64,000 nucleotides of DNA, from NCBI GenBank assembly GCA_910586725.1, contig CAJUJL010000009.1, forward strand, positions 13,416 to 77,415. Reading direction: 5' to 3'. The notes beneath the pieces are model-generated. The model saw nothing but the letters and a program-made list of their open reading frames with translations. It made no database searches and was not told where the DNA came from. Below are positions 17,303 to 26,191 of the stretch, in pieces. Position 1 is the stretch's first letter. Each line of letters begins with the position of its first letter. The translations under genes were made by a program, and so were the position numbers. The DNA is from an uncultured Lachnospiraceae bacterium (GTDB lineage Bacteria > Bacillota > Clostridia > Lachnospirales > Lachnospiraceae).

Positions 17303-18164
17303 ATACAGGTTAAGTTCGAATGCCTTTGAGCGCGAGAAAGAAGATGAAAAAATAAAGCCACAAAAAATCTTTTTCTTGTCAGTAGAAGGAAATGCGACAG
17401 AAAAAGAATACTTTCAGGGAGTTTCTGCCAATAGACGCCGTTTGGGGATAGATGCGATTGTAGATGTGGAGGTATTGAATCGGAGTAGAAAAGACACGAA
17501 CAGCGCGCCTCAGCAGGTGATAGAACTTTTGGAAGAGTACCTTAGATTAAGGGAAAGTGGAAATGAGACATTGATTTCAGATATACCAGAGGAATTCGTT
17601 CAAAAATATGGGGTGGACTTCATTGAAAATTTTCTCGGTAATGGTACAGGAATTACGAAAAAGCAAAGAAATGATTTTGTAACAGATTTGCTTAAAATTG
17701 GATATGATATACATTACAGAAAGTATTTAAAAGAATATAATAGTAATTCAGACGAATTTGCAATCCTGATAGACAGAGATGCCAAAACTCACTCTGAGAA
17801 AAATATGCTGGAATGTATTCGACACTGCCAAAAAAATAATTATGCATGTTATATAGCGAATCCTCTTTTTGAGTTCTGGCTGCTTTTACATTTGTCAGAT
17901 GTCAAGGAAGAATATGCCGATAGATTAGAGGAGATAAAAGAGAACAAAAAAGTTTCCAATAATCATACGTTTGTGAGTCGGGAAGTATCAGTAAAGGCAA
18001 ATCATGGCAAAAGCGGGATTAATTTTAAAAAAAATTATTTGCCTAATTTTAATATTGCAATAGAAAGAGCCAAAAAATTTGCTTCAGATGAACAGGAGTT
18101 GCTTGATCATATAGGATGCAATATTTGGAAACTCCTGGAATTGATGAGGGAGTACAAAAAGTAA
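17292..18164 (+). CDS. AbiLii/RloB-like TOPRIM-type protein (phage defence)
   Basis: This 290-residue RloB-family protein shows TOPRIM-like acidic motifs: the Glu in FLSVEGNATEKEYF, the Asp pair in ILIDRDAKTHSE, then NPLFEFWLLLHL and a C-terminal KANHGKSG loop. The family includes AbiLii of the lactococcal AbiL system. It starts within the ATPase gene (11-bp overlap) and so is translationally coupled. Its stop lies only 7 bp from the stop of the convergent regulator gene. It probably acts as the effector nuclease gated by the ATPase; this is by analogy and is not shown by the sequence. Confidence 0.82.
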   Translation: MTNKYRLSSNAFEREKEDEKIKPQKIFFLSVEGNATEKEYFQGVSANRRRLGIDAIVDVEVLNRSRKDTNSAPQQVIELLEEYLRLRESGNETLISDIPEEFVQKYGVDFIENFLGNGTGITKKQRNDFVTDLLKIGYDIHYRKYLKEYNSNSDEFAILIDRDAKTHSEKNMLECIRHCQKNNYACYIANPLFEFWLLLHLSDVKEEYADRLEEIKENKKVSNNHTFVSREVSVKANHGKSGINFKKNYLPNFNIAIERAKKFASDEQELLDHIGCNIWKLLELMREYKK

Positions 18165-18171
18165 TTGGAAA

Positions 18172-19227
18172 TTACATATACTTGCTAAGCAAATCGAAAT
18201 ATTCCTTTTTGTCCCGTAAAAATGCAAATTTTTCTTCCTTTTCCAGGGCTTCCAAAAGGGTATTTCGTAAGTTTTGGCTAAAATCTACGGGGAAAGTATT
18301 CTTTTTGATATGCGTAAACAGTATGGAATCCGCCAAAAGGCAGGGCTTTGATAAAGAAGCAAGCATGGCTTCTAAGATCCGGAAGCATTTCTCTGCGTCC
18401 CGCTCTTCTACGGCGACGCTCATTGCGACAGACTGCGCGCTGTATTCCCAGTTGTAGACGCCCATGATTTTTTGGGCATAGTCCGCCAGCTCCCAGGCCC
18501 GCCTGGAATCATTTTCCCGGACGGCGGCCGTTGCAAGCTGATCCAGCATCAGAAAAACCTCCTGAATGGAAGCGGAAAGCTTTTGCTCCAGCAGTTGGGA
18601 GGCTTCGCCGTTTTTATTCTGTTTCATATACAGGGAAATCAAAAGCAGACGTTTATCCAGCGATTCATAGTCGGGGAGCGCGGCAATCAGCGCGTTTGCG
18701 CCGTCGAAGTCGTTGTTTTGAATTTTTTCTGACGCGAGCGCGTATTTTGCCCGGTTTGCGTACAAAACGTCCGTACTGTCTGCGGCCTGTTCATAAAGCC
18801 GTCGGGCGTAATCGCCATATTTCTCATAAAGATTTTTTTCACATGGAATCATCAGCGTAAGGCCGCGCAAAACGGCTGCAAGCTGATACAAAAGTTCTCC
18901 ATGGCCAGGATATTCTCTGGCTTTTTCCTGAATCATCAGAAAGGCTTTTTCTATGCCGTCCGATTTATTCTTTGTGGCTGTTTGGGCAATTTCATTTAAA
19001 ATAGAAGCAATGTCTTCTTTTGTTAAAGTCTCCCGAAAGCACAGAAGCGTATTCAAATCTGTTTTTAACAGGCGGGCCAGCGGAGGAAGGAGTGTGATGT
19101 CCGGGTATGTCATGCCGGATTCCCATTTGTTGACCGCGGGCGCCGTTACGCCAAGGCGGGCGGCGACTTGTTCCTGCGTATAGCCAAGCTCTTTTCGTTT
19201 CTGACGGATCCTGTCTTTGATTTGCAT
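18172..19227 (-). CDS. XRE-family regulator with TPR-like C-terminal domain
   Basis: A 351-residue protein. Residues 1-65 form a Cro/CI-type HTH (LGYTQEQVAARLGVTAPAVNKWE). The rest is helical and TPR-like, with repeated DFDGANALIAALPDYESLDKR-type pairs and many Ala/Leu positions. This architecture resembles peptide-sensing regulators, but no ligand can be named. An AAGGAGA ribosome site precedes the ATG. GC content is back to the window's usual level, so the AT-rich insert ends at its stop codon. Confidence 0.85.
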   Translation of the reverse strand: MQIKDRIRQKRKELGYTQEQVAARLGVTAPAVNKWESGMTYPDITLLPPLARLLKTDLNTLLCFRETLTKEDIASILNEIAQTATKNKSDGIEKAFLMIQEKAREYPGHGELLYQLAAVLRGLTLMIPCEKNLYEKYGDYARRLYEQAADSTDVLYANRAKYALASEKIQNNDFDGANALIAALPDYESLDKRLLLISLYMKQNKNGEASQLLEQKLSASIQEVFLMLDQLATAAVRENDSRRAWELADYAQKIMGVYNWEYSAQSVAMSVAVEERDAEKCFRILEAMLASLSKPCLLADSILFTHIKKNTFPVDFSQNLRNTLLEALEKEEKFAFLRDKKEYFDLLSKYM

Positions 19228-19337
19228 GCGAGATTCTCCTTTTTGCTGTCTGATGCTTTTATTATAGCGGGAATTTCTGACGGTGGCTATTGAATGGATT
19301 TTATATTTCCGACCTCCTTTTTTTACCGCCGGTTAAA

Positions 19338-19691
19338 TCAGGAACGCAGACATTCTTCCCATTCTTTTTCTTTGAATCCGACAAGAATTGTAGAGTCAGA
19401 AACCAGAATCGGCCGTTTTATGAGCATGCCGTCCGTTGCTAAAAGCCGATACTGTTCTTCTTCGCTCATATCGGAAAGCTTATCTTTTAAGCCAAGTCCT
19501 TTGTAGAGGTTTCCGCTGGTATTGAAAAATCGTTTCAGCGGCAGGCCGCTTTTTTTGTGCCAGTCTTTCAGCTCTTCAACAGTCGGGATCTCTTCCCGGA
19601 TGGGACGCGTTTCGTAGGATATTTTTTGTCCGTCCAGCCAGTTTCTGGCTTTTTTACAGGAGCTGCATTTTGCGTATTCAATCAATTGCAT
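19338..19691 (-). CDS. ArsC/Spx-family thioredoxin-fold protein (YffB-like)
   Basis: This 117-residue protein has the CSSC active-site pair (Cys9, Cys12) in the first loop, PIREEIPTVEEL, GLPLKRFFNTSG and the RPILVSDSTILVGF strand. This is the usual length and order of the Clostridia 'arsenate reductase family' proteins. The C-terminal Cys of true arsenate reductases is absent, and no ars genes are nearby, so arsenate reduction is unlikely. An AAAGGAGA site lies upstream. Confidence 0.85.
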   Translation of the reverse strand: MQLIEYAKCSSCKKARNWLDGQKISYETRPIREEIPTVEELKDWHKKSGLPLKRFFNTSGNLYKGLGLKDKLSDMSEEEQYRLLATDGMLIKRPILVSDSTILVGFKEKEWEECLRS

Positions 19692-19865
19692 AAGGGTTCT
19701 CCTTTCATTTCTGTGCGTTTATTATGCCAGATAATTTTAGAAAAAGCAAATGAATCCGTTTGGTTATACGGTTGCACCCTGCCAGTCCACATTTATGTCC
19801 GGATCGTTTCCATTGACTGCCGGACAATGTTTTGTAAAACCATACAGAAAAATGAAGCTGATTAT

Positions 19866-19893
19866 TTGATTTTCTCCCATTATCTGTTATACT
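19866..19893 (+). promoter_or_regulatory. Promoter ahead of the ATP-grasp gene
   Basis: TTGATT and TATACT are separated by 16 bp, 39 bp before the GTG start. Confidence 0.5.
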
Positions 19894-19932
19894 ATCCCTT
19901 ATACAAAAAAAGGAGCAATAAAGGAGGTCAAT

Positions 19933-21270
19933 GTGCAGCTTTATGAATTAAATCAGGAATATTGCAAGAACATTGAAATAGAAAAAGAAGCGCACGCCAA
20001 AAGCGCGCAGGATGAGATTGCCTATATCAATGGTTCGACTGCCAAATATCACGGAAGATGCGTCAGCACGCTTTATGTGCCGAAGATGTTTACGAAGGAG
20101 GACATTGCAAATTTTCACAGCCTGATCCATACGTTGTACGGGATATTTGACAAAGTGATTTCGCAGTACAGAAAGGATGCGTCGTATCGCAGCCTGTTTG
20201 GGTTTGAAAAAGAACTGGAAGATCTGATTTTACGAAAAATGCGGTATAAAAGCAGGATTCCGATTGCGAGAATTGATATATTCTATGATGAAGAAACAAA
20301 AGATTTTAAATTCTGTGAATTTAATACGGACGGCTCAAGCGCGATGAACGAGGACAGGGAATTAAACCATGCCTTGAAGCTTACGCTTGGCTACCGGCAG
20401 CTTGCAGAAAAATACTGCCTGGAGACATTTGAACTGTTCGACTCCTGGGCGGAGACGTCGCTTCGCATCTATAGAGAGACAAGCGGAGCAAAAGAGCGCC
20501 CGCATGTGGCGATTGTAGATTTTATGGAAAGCGCGACGAACAATGAATTTGAAATTTTTGCGGAAAGCTACCGTAAATTCGGAGCGGAATGTGAAATCTG
20601 TGAGATTCGCGATTTGCGCTACCGGGACGGAGCGCTTTATGGAAAAGAAGGAAAAGCAATTGATTTGATTTACCGGCGCGCCGTAACAAGCGACATTATG
20701 AAGCATTATGAAGAAGTAGGCGATTTTCTTGCGGCGGTCAGGGAAGACGCTGTATGCTTAATCGGGGATTTTGTCACTCAGATTGCGCATAATAAGGTAT
20801 TATATCGGATTTTGCATCATCCACAAACGCAGAAGTTTTTGACGGAAGAAGAAAACGCATACGTCAAAGCGCATGTGCCGTATACGGCGCTTATGACGGA
20901 TAGTCATCTGCCGTATGAGGAAATCAAAAACGACAAAGACAAGTGGATTTTAAAGCCGCTGGATTCCTACGGTTCCAAAGGCGTGTTTGCCGGCGTGGAA
21001 TATGATTCCGCGGACAAATGGATCGAGATCGTGGACGCGCATCGGAGGGAAGGCTATCTGGCGCAGGAATTTCATGTGCCGTATCAGACGAAAAACATTG
21101 ATTTTTCCAAAGGAGCGGATACGGATTTTCTGTGGGTGTCCAACCTGACGGGGCTGTTTGTTTATGACGGAGCATTTCAGGGGATTTACTCCCGCGTCTC
21201 CAGAGGCAAAATAATTTCCACGCAGTACAGTGAAATTGCGCTTCCATCCATTGTCGTCAGGGAGAAATAA
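19933..21270 (+). CDS. Glutathionylspermidine-synthase-like ATP-grasp protein
   Basis: A 445-residue protein that fits the glutathionylspermidine synthase / circularly permuted ATP-grasp group. It has IARIDIFYDEETKDFKF with CEFNTDGSSAMNED (nucleotide and metal binding part), DKWILKPLDSYGSKGVF (ATP-grasp Lys and Gly-rich loop) and a C-terminal Ser/Arg-rich end. The start is GTG at 19933, five bases after AAGGAGG; the ATG at 19931 is out of frame. It would ligate an amine or amino acid to a carboxylate using ATP; the substrate is unknown. It lies 20 bp upstream of the HdeD-like gene, so probably one operon. Confidence 0.72.
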   Translation: MQLYELNQEYCKNIEIEKEAHAKSAQDEIAYINGSTAKYHGRCVSTLYVPKMFTKEDIANFHSLIHTLYGIFDKVISQYRKDASYRSLFGFEKELEDLILRKMRYKSRIPIARIDIFYDEETKDFKFCEFNTDGSSAMNEDRELNHALKLTLGYRQLAEKYCLETFELFDSWAETSLRIYRETSGAKERPHVAIVDFMESATNNEFEIFAESYRKFGAECEICEIRDLRYRDGALYGKEGKAIDLIYRRAVTSDIMKHYEEVGDFLAAVREDAVCLIGDFVTQIAHNKVLYRILHHPQTQKFLTEEENAYVKAHVPYTALMTDSHLPYEEIKNDKDKWILKPLDSYGSKGVFAGVEYDSADKWIEIVDAHRREGYLAQEFHVPYQTKNIDFSKGADTDFLWVSNLTGLFVYDGAFQGIYSRVSRGKIISTQYSEIALPSIVVREK

Positions 21271-21290
21271 ACGTAAGGAGGAAATAACAG

Positions 21291-21908
21291 ATGAGGGAAT
21301 TGTTTCAAAGGATAAAATTAGACGTGATTATAGGCGCCATATGCTGTATTTTATTCGGCATAGTTTTGCTGATCTGGCCGGTGGAGGTGACGACGGTCAC
21401 CTGCAAGGTGATCGGCGGCGCAATTGCGTTTTTAGGGCTTCTTAAGATAATTGGTTATATCATGAATGCAAAAGAGAAAAACGGCGTCAATCTGCCGCTT
21501 GGCATGGTCCTGTTTTTTGTCGGCGCATGGATTTTCTTAAAGCCGGGAAGCGTCCAGAGCCTGCTTATGATCGGAATAGGAGTCGTGCTGTTTGTGCATG
21601 GATTTGAAGATTTAAAATATGCGGTACAGACAAAGCGGAGCGGATTTGAAAACTGGTGGGTGATTTTTTTGTTTGCGGTTTTGGGCATGGGGCTTGGAGC
21701 CGCCTGTATCGTGGATTGCTTTGGCGTGATTTCCGTTACGACGACGTTTGTGGGCATAGTTTTGATTTATGATGGAATTACAGATCTTTGGATTGTTGCA
21801 AAGGTGGTAAATGTGACGAAAGAAATAAAAAAAGAGCTGGAAACATTCAAAGATTCCGATATAGAAATTGTGGAAGCGGAAATTGTGACAGAAGAAGAGA
21901 CAGATTAG
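21291..21908 (+). CDS. HdeD-like DUF308 membrane protein
   Basis: This 205-residue protein has six predicted helices in two DUF308-type triplets (for example IIGAICCILFGIVLLIWP and LMIGIGVVLFVHGFEDLKYA) and a charged acidic cytosolic tail. The family includes the acid-stress protein HdeD of Enterobacteria, but in Firmicutes its role is unknown. An AAGGAGG site lies upstream. It is followed at 19 bp by the MATE gene. Confidence 0.8.
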   Translation: MRELFQRIKLDVIIGAICCILFGIVLLIWPVEVTTVTCKVIGGAIAFLGLLKIIGYIMNAKEKNGVNLPLGMVLFFVGAWIFLKPGSVQSLLMIGIGVVLFVHGFEDLKYAVQTKRSGFENWWVIFLFAVLGMGLGAACIVDCFGVISVTTTFVGIVLIYDGITDLWIVAKVVNVTKEIKKELETFKDSDIEIVEAEIVTEEETD

Positions 21909-21927
21909 AAAGTGAGATGCATAAGAA

Positions 21928-23292
21928 ATGGAACAACAGACAGAAAACAAAATGGGAACGATGCCGGTCAATAAGCTGCTGGTCAATATTTCTCTGCCAA
22001 TGGTAATATCCATGCTGGTACAGGCGCTTTACAATATTGTGGACAGTATTTTTGTGGCGCAGATTGACGAATACGCGTTGACGGCGGTATCGCTGGCATT
22101 CCCGCTGCAGAACTTTATGATTGCGGTGGGCGCCGGGACGGGAGTGGGCGTGAACGCCCTGCTTTCCAAACGCCTCGGGGAAAAGAGAATGAAAGAAGTG
22201 GATCTGGCGGCGAACAATTCGGTGTTTCTGGCGGCATGCAATTATTTGTTGTTTTTGCTGATCGGATTGTTTTTATCGGATACGTATTACAGGCTGCAAA
22301 CGGATATAACAGAGATTATAGAGTACGGCAAGACGTATCTTGTCATTTGTACGGCGGCAAGCTTCGGCATGTTTGGGCAGTTTTGCTTTGAGAGGCTTTT
22401 GCAGTCGACGGGGCGTACCGTATGCACGATGATTACCCAGTCGGCGGGAGCTGTGATTAATCTGATTTTTGATCCGATTTTAATTTTCGGATTATTTGGA
22501 TTTCCCAAAATGGGAATTGCCGGAGCGGCGGCCGCTACGGTATTCGGACAGATCGTGGCAATGGTTTTGGCCATCCTTTATAACAGTAAGAAAAATACTG
22601 ATGTCAGAATGTCTTTGAAACTGATGCGCCCGGATAAAAAGACGATAAAGCAGATTTATAGTGTAGCTGTCCCGGCGATTTTGATGCAGTCGATCGGATC
22701 GGTGATGACATTCCTGATGAATAAGATCCTGCTTGGCTTTACTTCTACGGCGGCGGCTGTGTTTGGAGTGTATTTTAAGCTGCAAAGTTTTATTTTTATG
22801 CCGATCTTTGGCTTAAACAACGGCCTGATTCCGATTGTTGCGTACAATTACGGAGCCGGGTACAAAGATCGGATTGTAAAGGCCATGAAAAGCAGCATGA
22901 TTGCCGCGTTTTTTATTATGCTGGCAGGGCTTTTGACTGCGGAGCTGATACCGGAGATGCTTTTGATGCTCTTTAAAGCTTCTGACGAGATGTTAAGAAT
23001 CGGAGTTCCCGCGCTTCGTATTTTATGCACCTGTTATATTTTCGCGGGTGTGTCGATTGTGGCAAGCGGCGTGTTCCAGGGTCTGGGAAAAAGCGTCTAC
23101 AGCCTCGTGCTTTCTGTTATCCGGCAGATTGTAATTTTAATTCCGGCGGCGTATCTGCTTTCTTTGACCGGAGAGTTAAACGCGGTCTGGTTCTCGTTTC
23201 CGATTGCGGAAATCGGTTCGTTTATCGTAACGCTGGTATATTTGAGGATTACGATGCGTTCCTTAGACCGGATGATTCAGAAACGGCAATAA
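21928..23292 (+). CDS. MATE-family multidrug efflux transporter
   Basis: This 454-residue, 12-helix MatE-type protein has two six-helix repeats, N-terminal LLVNISLPMVISMLVQALYNIVDSIF and a second-half counterpart at VPAILMQSIGSVMTF. It exports cationic drugs or metabolites using Na+ or H+ gradients. The ribosome site is weak. A TetR-type regulator begins 22 bp downstream, which suggests local control. Confidence 0.88.
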   Translation: MEQQTENKMGTMPVNKLLVNISLPMVISMLVQALYNIVDSIFVAQIDEYALTAVSLAFPLQNFMIAVGAGTGVGVNALLSKRLGEKRMKEVDLAANNSVFLAACNYLLFLLIGLFLSDTYYRLQTDITEIIEYGKTYLVICTAASFGMFGQFCFERLLQSTGRTVCTMITQSAGAVINLIFDPILIFGLFGFPKMGIAGAAAATVFGQIVAMVLAILYNSKKNTDVRMSLKLMRPDKKTIKQIYSVAVPAILMQSIGSVMTFLMNKILLGFTSTAAAVFGVYFKLQSFIFMPIFGLNNGLIPIVAYNYGAGYKDRIVKAMKSSMIAAFFIMLAGLLTAELIPEMLLMLFKASDEMLRIGVPALRILCTCYIFAGVSIVASGVFQGLGKSVYSLVLSVIRQIVILIPAAYLLSLTGELNAVWFSFPIAEIGSFIVTLVYLRITMRSLDRMIQKRQ

Positions 23293-23314
23293 ACGGAAAT
23301 GGGGGATCAAACAG

Positions 23315-23890
23315 ATGCAGGGAAAGAATGCGACAGATGCTTTGCTTGCGGGAAGCTTCAAAAAACTGGCGCTGCATCAGCCAATTGAAAAAATTACCAT
23401 CAAAGAAATTACAGACGACGCAGGAGTCATACGTCCGACTTTTTATAATCATTTTCAGGATAAATATGAGCTTTTGGAGTGGATCATAAAAACAGAGCTG
23501 TTAGAGCCGATCCGTCCGCTGATTGAAAACGAGATGATAAATGAAGCTCTGCTGCTGTTGTTTATCAACATTGAAAAAGAGCAGAGGTTTTACATGCAGG
23601 CGGTGCGCCTGGAAGGACAGAATTCCTTTGAGTCTATTGCAAGAAACTGTGTCAAGGGGATTCTTCTGGAAATCATCGACAAAAATGCGGAGGATAAAAT
23701 TCGCAAATTTTCTTACTTAACGCCGAACCGTGTTGCGGAATATTACGCCCAGTCAATGTGTTCGATCGTAATTGTCTGGATGAAAAGCGGCATGGCCGTA
23801 TCCGCGCGCGAGCTGGCCGAGATTTACGATTATATGCTAAAACATTCCGTCGCGGAGGTATTGTTCGGACTGCCGGAAGAAAACGGATAG
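23315..23890 (+). CDS. TetR/AcrR-family regulator
   Basis: This 191-residue protein has an N-terminal TetR HTH (ITIKEITDDAGVIRPTFYNHF with DKYELLEWI) and a C-terminal ligand domain of the short DhaS/TetR_C_7 type. It lies between the MATE exporter and an MMPL exporter, the usual place for a local repressor. A nested inverted repeat at 23935-23983 is a candidate operator. Confidence 0.88.
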   Translation: MQGKNATDALLAGSFKKLALHQPIEKITIKEITDDAGVIRPTFYNHFQDKYELLEWIIKTELLEPIRPLIENEMINEALLLLFINIEKEQRFYMQAVRLEGQNSFESIARNCVKGILLEIIDKNAEDKIRKFSYLTPNRVAEYYAQSMCSIVIVWMKSGMAVSARELAEIYDYMLKHSVAEVLFGLPEENG

Positions 23891-23934
23891 ACGTAAACAT
23901 TCGTAGGCATGATCGCTATACAATATAAAAAAGG

Positions 23935-23983
23935 TGTTGATTTTTCTATACAAAAGCTATTTTTTGTATAAAGTGGATCAACA
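23935..23983. promoter_or_regulatory. Nested palindrome, candidate TetR operator
   Basis: TGTTGAT (23935-23941) mirrors ATCAACA (23977-23983), and inside it TATACAAAA (23947-23955) mirrors TTTTGTATA (23962-23970), sharing nearly the same centre. It sits between the TetR gene and the MMPL gene. Confidence 0.5.
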
Positions 23984-23988
23984 AAGCA

Positions 23989-24023
23989 AAAAGATTGAAT
24001 ATTTTCATATTCAGTCTTTTTTT
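23989..24023 (+). terminator. Intrinsic terminator after the TetR gene
   Basis: AGATTGAATAT pairs with ATATTCAGTCT around TTTC (one G-T pair), followed by a T-run. It lies downstream of the palindrome and 60 bp before the MMPL gene, so it could also attenuate transcripts initiated at the palindrome. Confidence 0.75.
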
Positions 24024-24084
24024 ATATATTAACTACGAAAGAAAGAGGAGACGCAAAATAATCAAGAAAGTGGTGTGAAAGAAA

Positions 24085-26163
24085 ATGATTCGTTTTGGAA
24101 AAAGAGTAGTAAAATTACGGGTTCCGATTTTAATTGCGGCTGTTCTGCTGTTAGTTCCGTCGTTATTCGGATACCTGAATACAAGAATCAATTATGACAT
24201 TCTCTCCTATCTGCCCGGGGATATTGAAACGATGGAGGGACAGGAAATTCTGCTGGAGGAATTTGGCACAGGCGCGTTTTCCGTATGCGTGGTTTCCGGA
24301 ATGGAAGAAAAAGAAATTTCCGCTTTGGAAGAGACATTAAAGGATGTTTCCCATGTCAAAGATGTTTTGTGGTACGGCTCGGTTGCGGACATATCCGTTC
24401 CGGTGGAAATGCTCCCATCCAAAGCGGGGGAAGCGCTTCAAAATGCAGAGACGGGAAGTTCTCTTTTGATCATAACCTTTGACACATCCATGTCCGCAGA
24501 TGAAACATTAGACGCAATTGAAGAAATCAGGGAGCTTACAGAGAGAAAATGTCTGCTGAGCGGAATGTCTGCGGTCGTTACGGATATTAAAAAAATATGC
24601 AACAGCGAGGCCGTCATTTATGTGTTGATTGCCGTTATCCTTTCCGCACTGGCGCTTGCGGTGACAATGGACTCTTACCTGATACCGGTTATATTTCTTT
24701 TGAGTATCGGAATGGCAATTGCGTATAATCTGGGAACAAACAGAATTTCCGGAGAAATCTCTTTTATTACACAGGCGCTTGCGGCGGTGTTGCAGCTTGC
24801 GGTAACGATGGATTATTCCATTTTCCTCTGGCATAGCTACGAAGAGAACCAGACCAGGTATCCGGGTGATAAAAACCGGGCGATGGCCCATGCGGTTTCA
24901 CAAACGCTCTCTTCTGTAGTCGGAAGCTCGATTACGACCATTGCAGGGTTTTTGGCAATGTGTTTTATGACATTTACCCTGGGCAAAGATTTGGGAATTG
25001 TTATGGCCAAGGGCGTAGTATTCGGCGTGGCCGGCTGCGTAACCATACTTCCGGCTATGATACTGGTCATGGATCCATGGATCGAAAAGACGAAACACAA
25101 GCCGGTTATACCGGATTTCGGAAAAATCGGAAATTTTGTTACAAAACATTACCGCATATTTCTGATAGTCTTTGCGGTAGTCATTGGCCCCATGTTTTAT
25201 GCGCAGAATCATAATCAGGTATATTACGATCTGGTCGGTACGCTGCCCAAAGAGCTGATGAGCGTAGAAGCGGGAGATACCCTTGAACAGGAATATCAAT
25301 TGGGAGCGGCGCATGTGATTTTAGCAGACAGTAAATTATCAAAAAAAGATGCTTATCAGATGGAAAAGGAACTGAAAGACGTCCGGGGCGTGAAACTTGC
25401 GCTTGGTCTGGATTCCGTTACCGGGCCGCTCATTCCGGATGAAATGGCATCAAAGAAATTGCGGGAGACGTTGGATAATGGAACCTGCCAGATGATCTAT
25501 GTTCTGTCGGAATACAAAACAGGTACGGACGAAGTAAATGAACAGTGCGACACAATAAGGGAAATTATTAAGCGATATGACAAAACGGCAATGCTGATTG
25601 GCGAGGCGCCCTGTACGCAGGATTTAATTACGATTACGGACAGAGATTTTACAATTGTAAATGCAGCTTCCATTTTATTGATATTTTTTATCATTGCTAT
25701 TGTATTAAAATCGGTTTCCCTTCCGGTTATTCTGGTGTCAGTCATCGAATTTGCAATTTTCATCAACATGGGAATACCGTACTATACAAAAACGACGCTT
25801 CCGTTTATCGCATCCATTGTCATAGGAACGATTCAGCTGGGAGCGACCGTAGATTACGCAATCTTAATGACAAACCGCTATAAAAGGGAGCGAAGCCGCG
25901 GAGCGGAAAAGAAAGAAGCAATCGTAACGGCTCTCAATACATCCCTGCAGTCCGTTGTAGTCAGCGCATTTAGTTTTTTCGCGGCAACGTTTGGCGTTGG
26001 CATGTATTCCAGCATCGACATGATCAGCTCATTGTGCATGCTTCTGTCAAGGGGAGCGATCGTAAGCTTACTTGTCGTTGCATTTATACTTCCGGCATTG
26101 TTCATGGTGTTTGATAAAATCATTCTCCATACAAGCATCGGATTTCAACCAAAAAAGAATTAA
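24085..26163 (+). CDS. MMPL/RND-family exporter
   Basis: This 692-residue protein has the MMPL layout: one helix, a soluble domain, six helices, then the same order repeated. The DY pair in TMDYSIFLWHSYEE and in GATVDYAILMTNRYKRER marks the proton-relay helices of each half. It probably exports lipids or hydrophobic compounds. The next gene (28 bp downstream) encodes a large extracellular repeat protein, an MMPL partner arrangement often seen in Gram-positives. Confidence 0.85.
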   Translation: MIRFGKRVVKLRVPILIAAVLLLVPSLFGYLNTRINYDILSYLPGDIETMEGQEILLEEFGTGAFSVCVVSGMEEKEISALEETLKDVSHVKDVLWYGSVADISVPVEMLPSKAGEALQNAETGSSLLIITFDTSMSADETLDAIEEIRELTERKCLLSGMSAVVTDIKKICNSEAVIYVLIAVILSALALAVTMDSYLIPVIFLLSIGMAIAYNLGTNRISGEISFITQALAAVLQLAVTMDYSIFLWHSYEENQTRYPGDKNRAMAHAVSQTLSSVVGSSITTIAGFLAMCFMTFTLGKDLGIVMAKGVVFGVAGCVTILPAMILVMDPWIEKTKHKPVIPDFGKIGNFVTKHYRIFLIVFAVVIGPMFYAQNHNQVYYDLVGTLPKELMSVEAGDTLEQEYQLGAAHVILADSKLSKKDAYQMEKELKDVRGVKLALGLDSVTGPLIPDEMASKKLRETLDNGTCQMIYVLSEYKTGTDEVNEQCDTIREIIKRYDKTAMLIGEAPCTQDLITITDRDFTIVNAASILLIFFIIAIVLKSVSLPVILVSVIEFAIFINMGIPYYTKTTLPFIASIVIGTIQLGATVDYAILMTNRYKRERSRGAEKKEAIVTALNTSLQSVVVSAFSFFAATFGVGMYSSIDMISSLCMLLSRGAIVSLLVVAFILPALFMVFDKIILHTSIGFQPKKN

Positions 26164-26191
26164 AATTATGACAGATCAGGAGGAATGGAAG

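Noticed and set aside
19338..19691. True arsenate reductase (ArsC) and arsenic resistance
   Set aside because: No arsB, arsR or acr3 nearby, and the sequence fits the general ArsC/Spx-like family.
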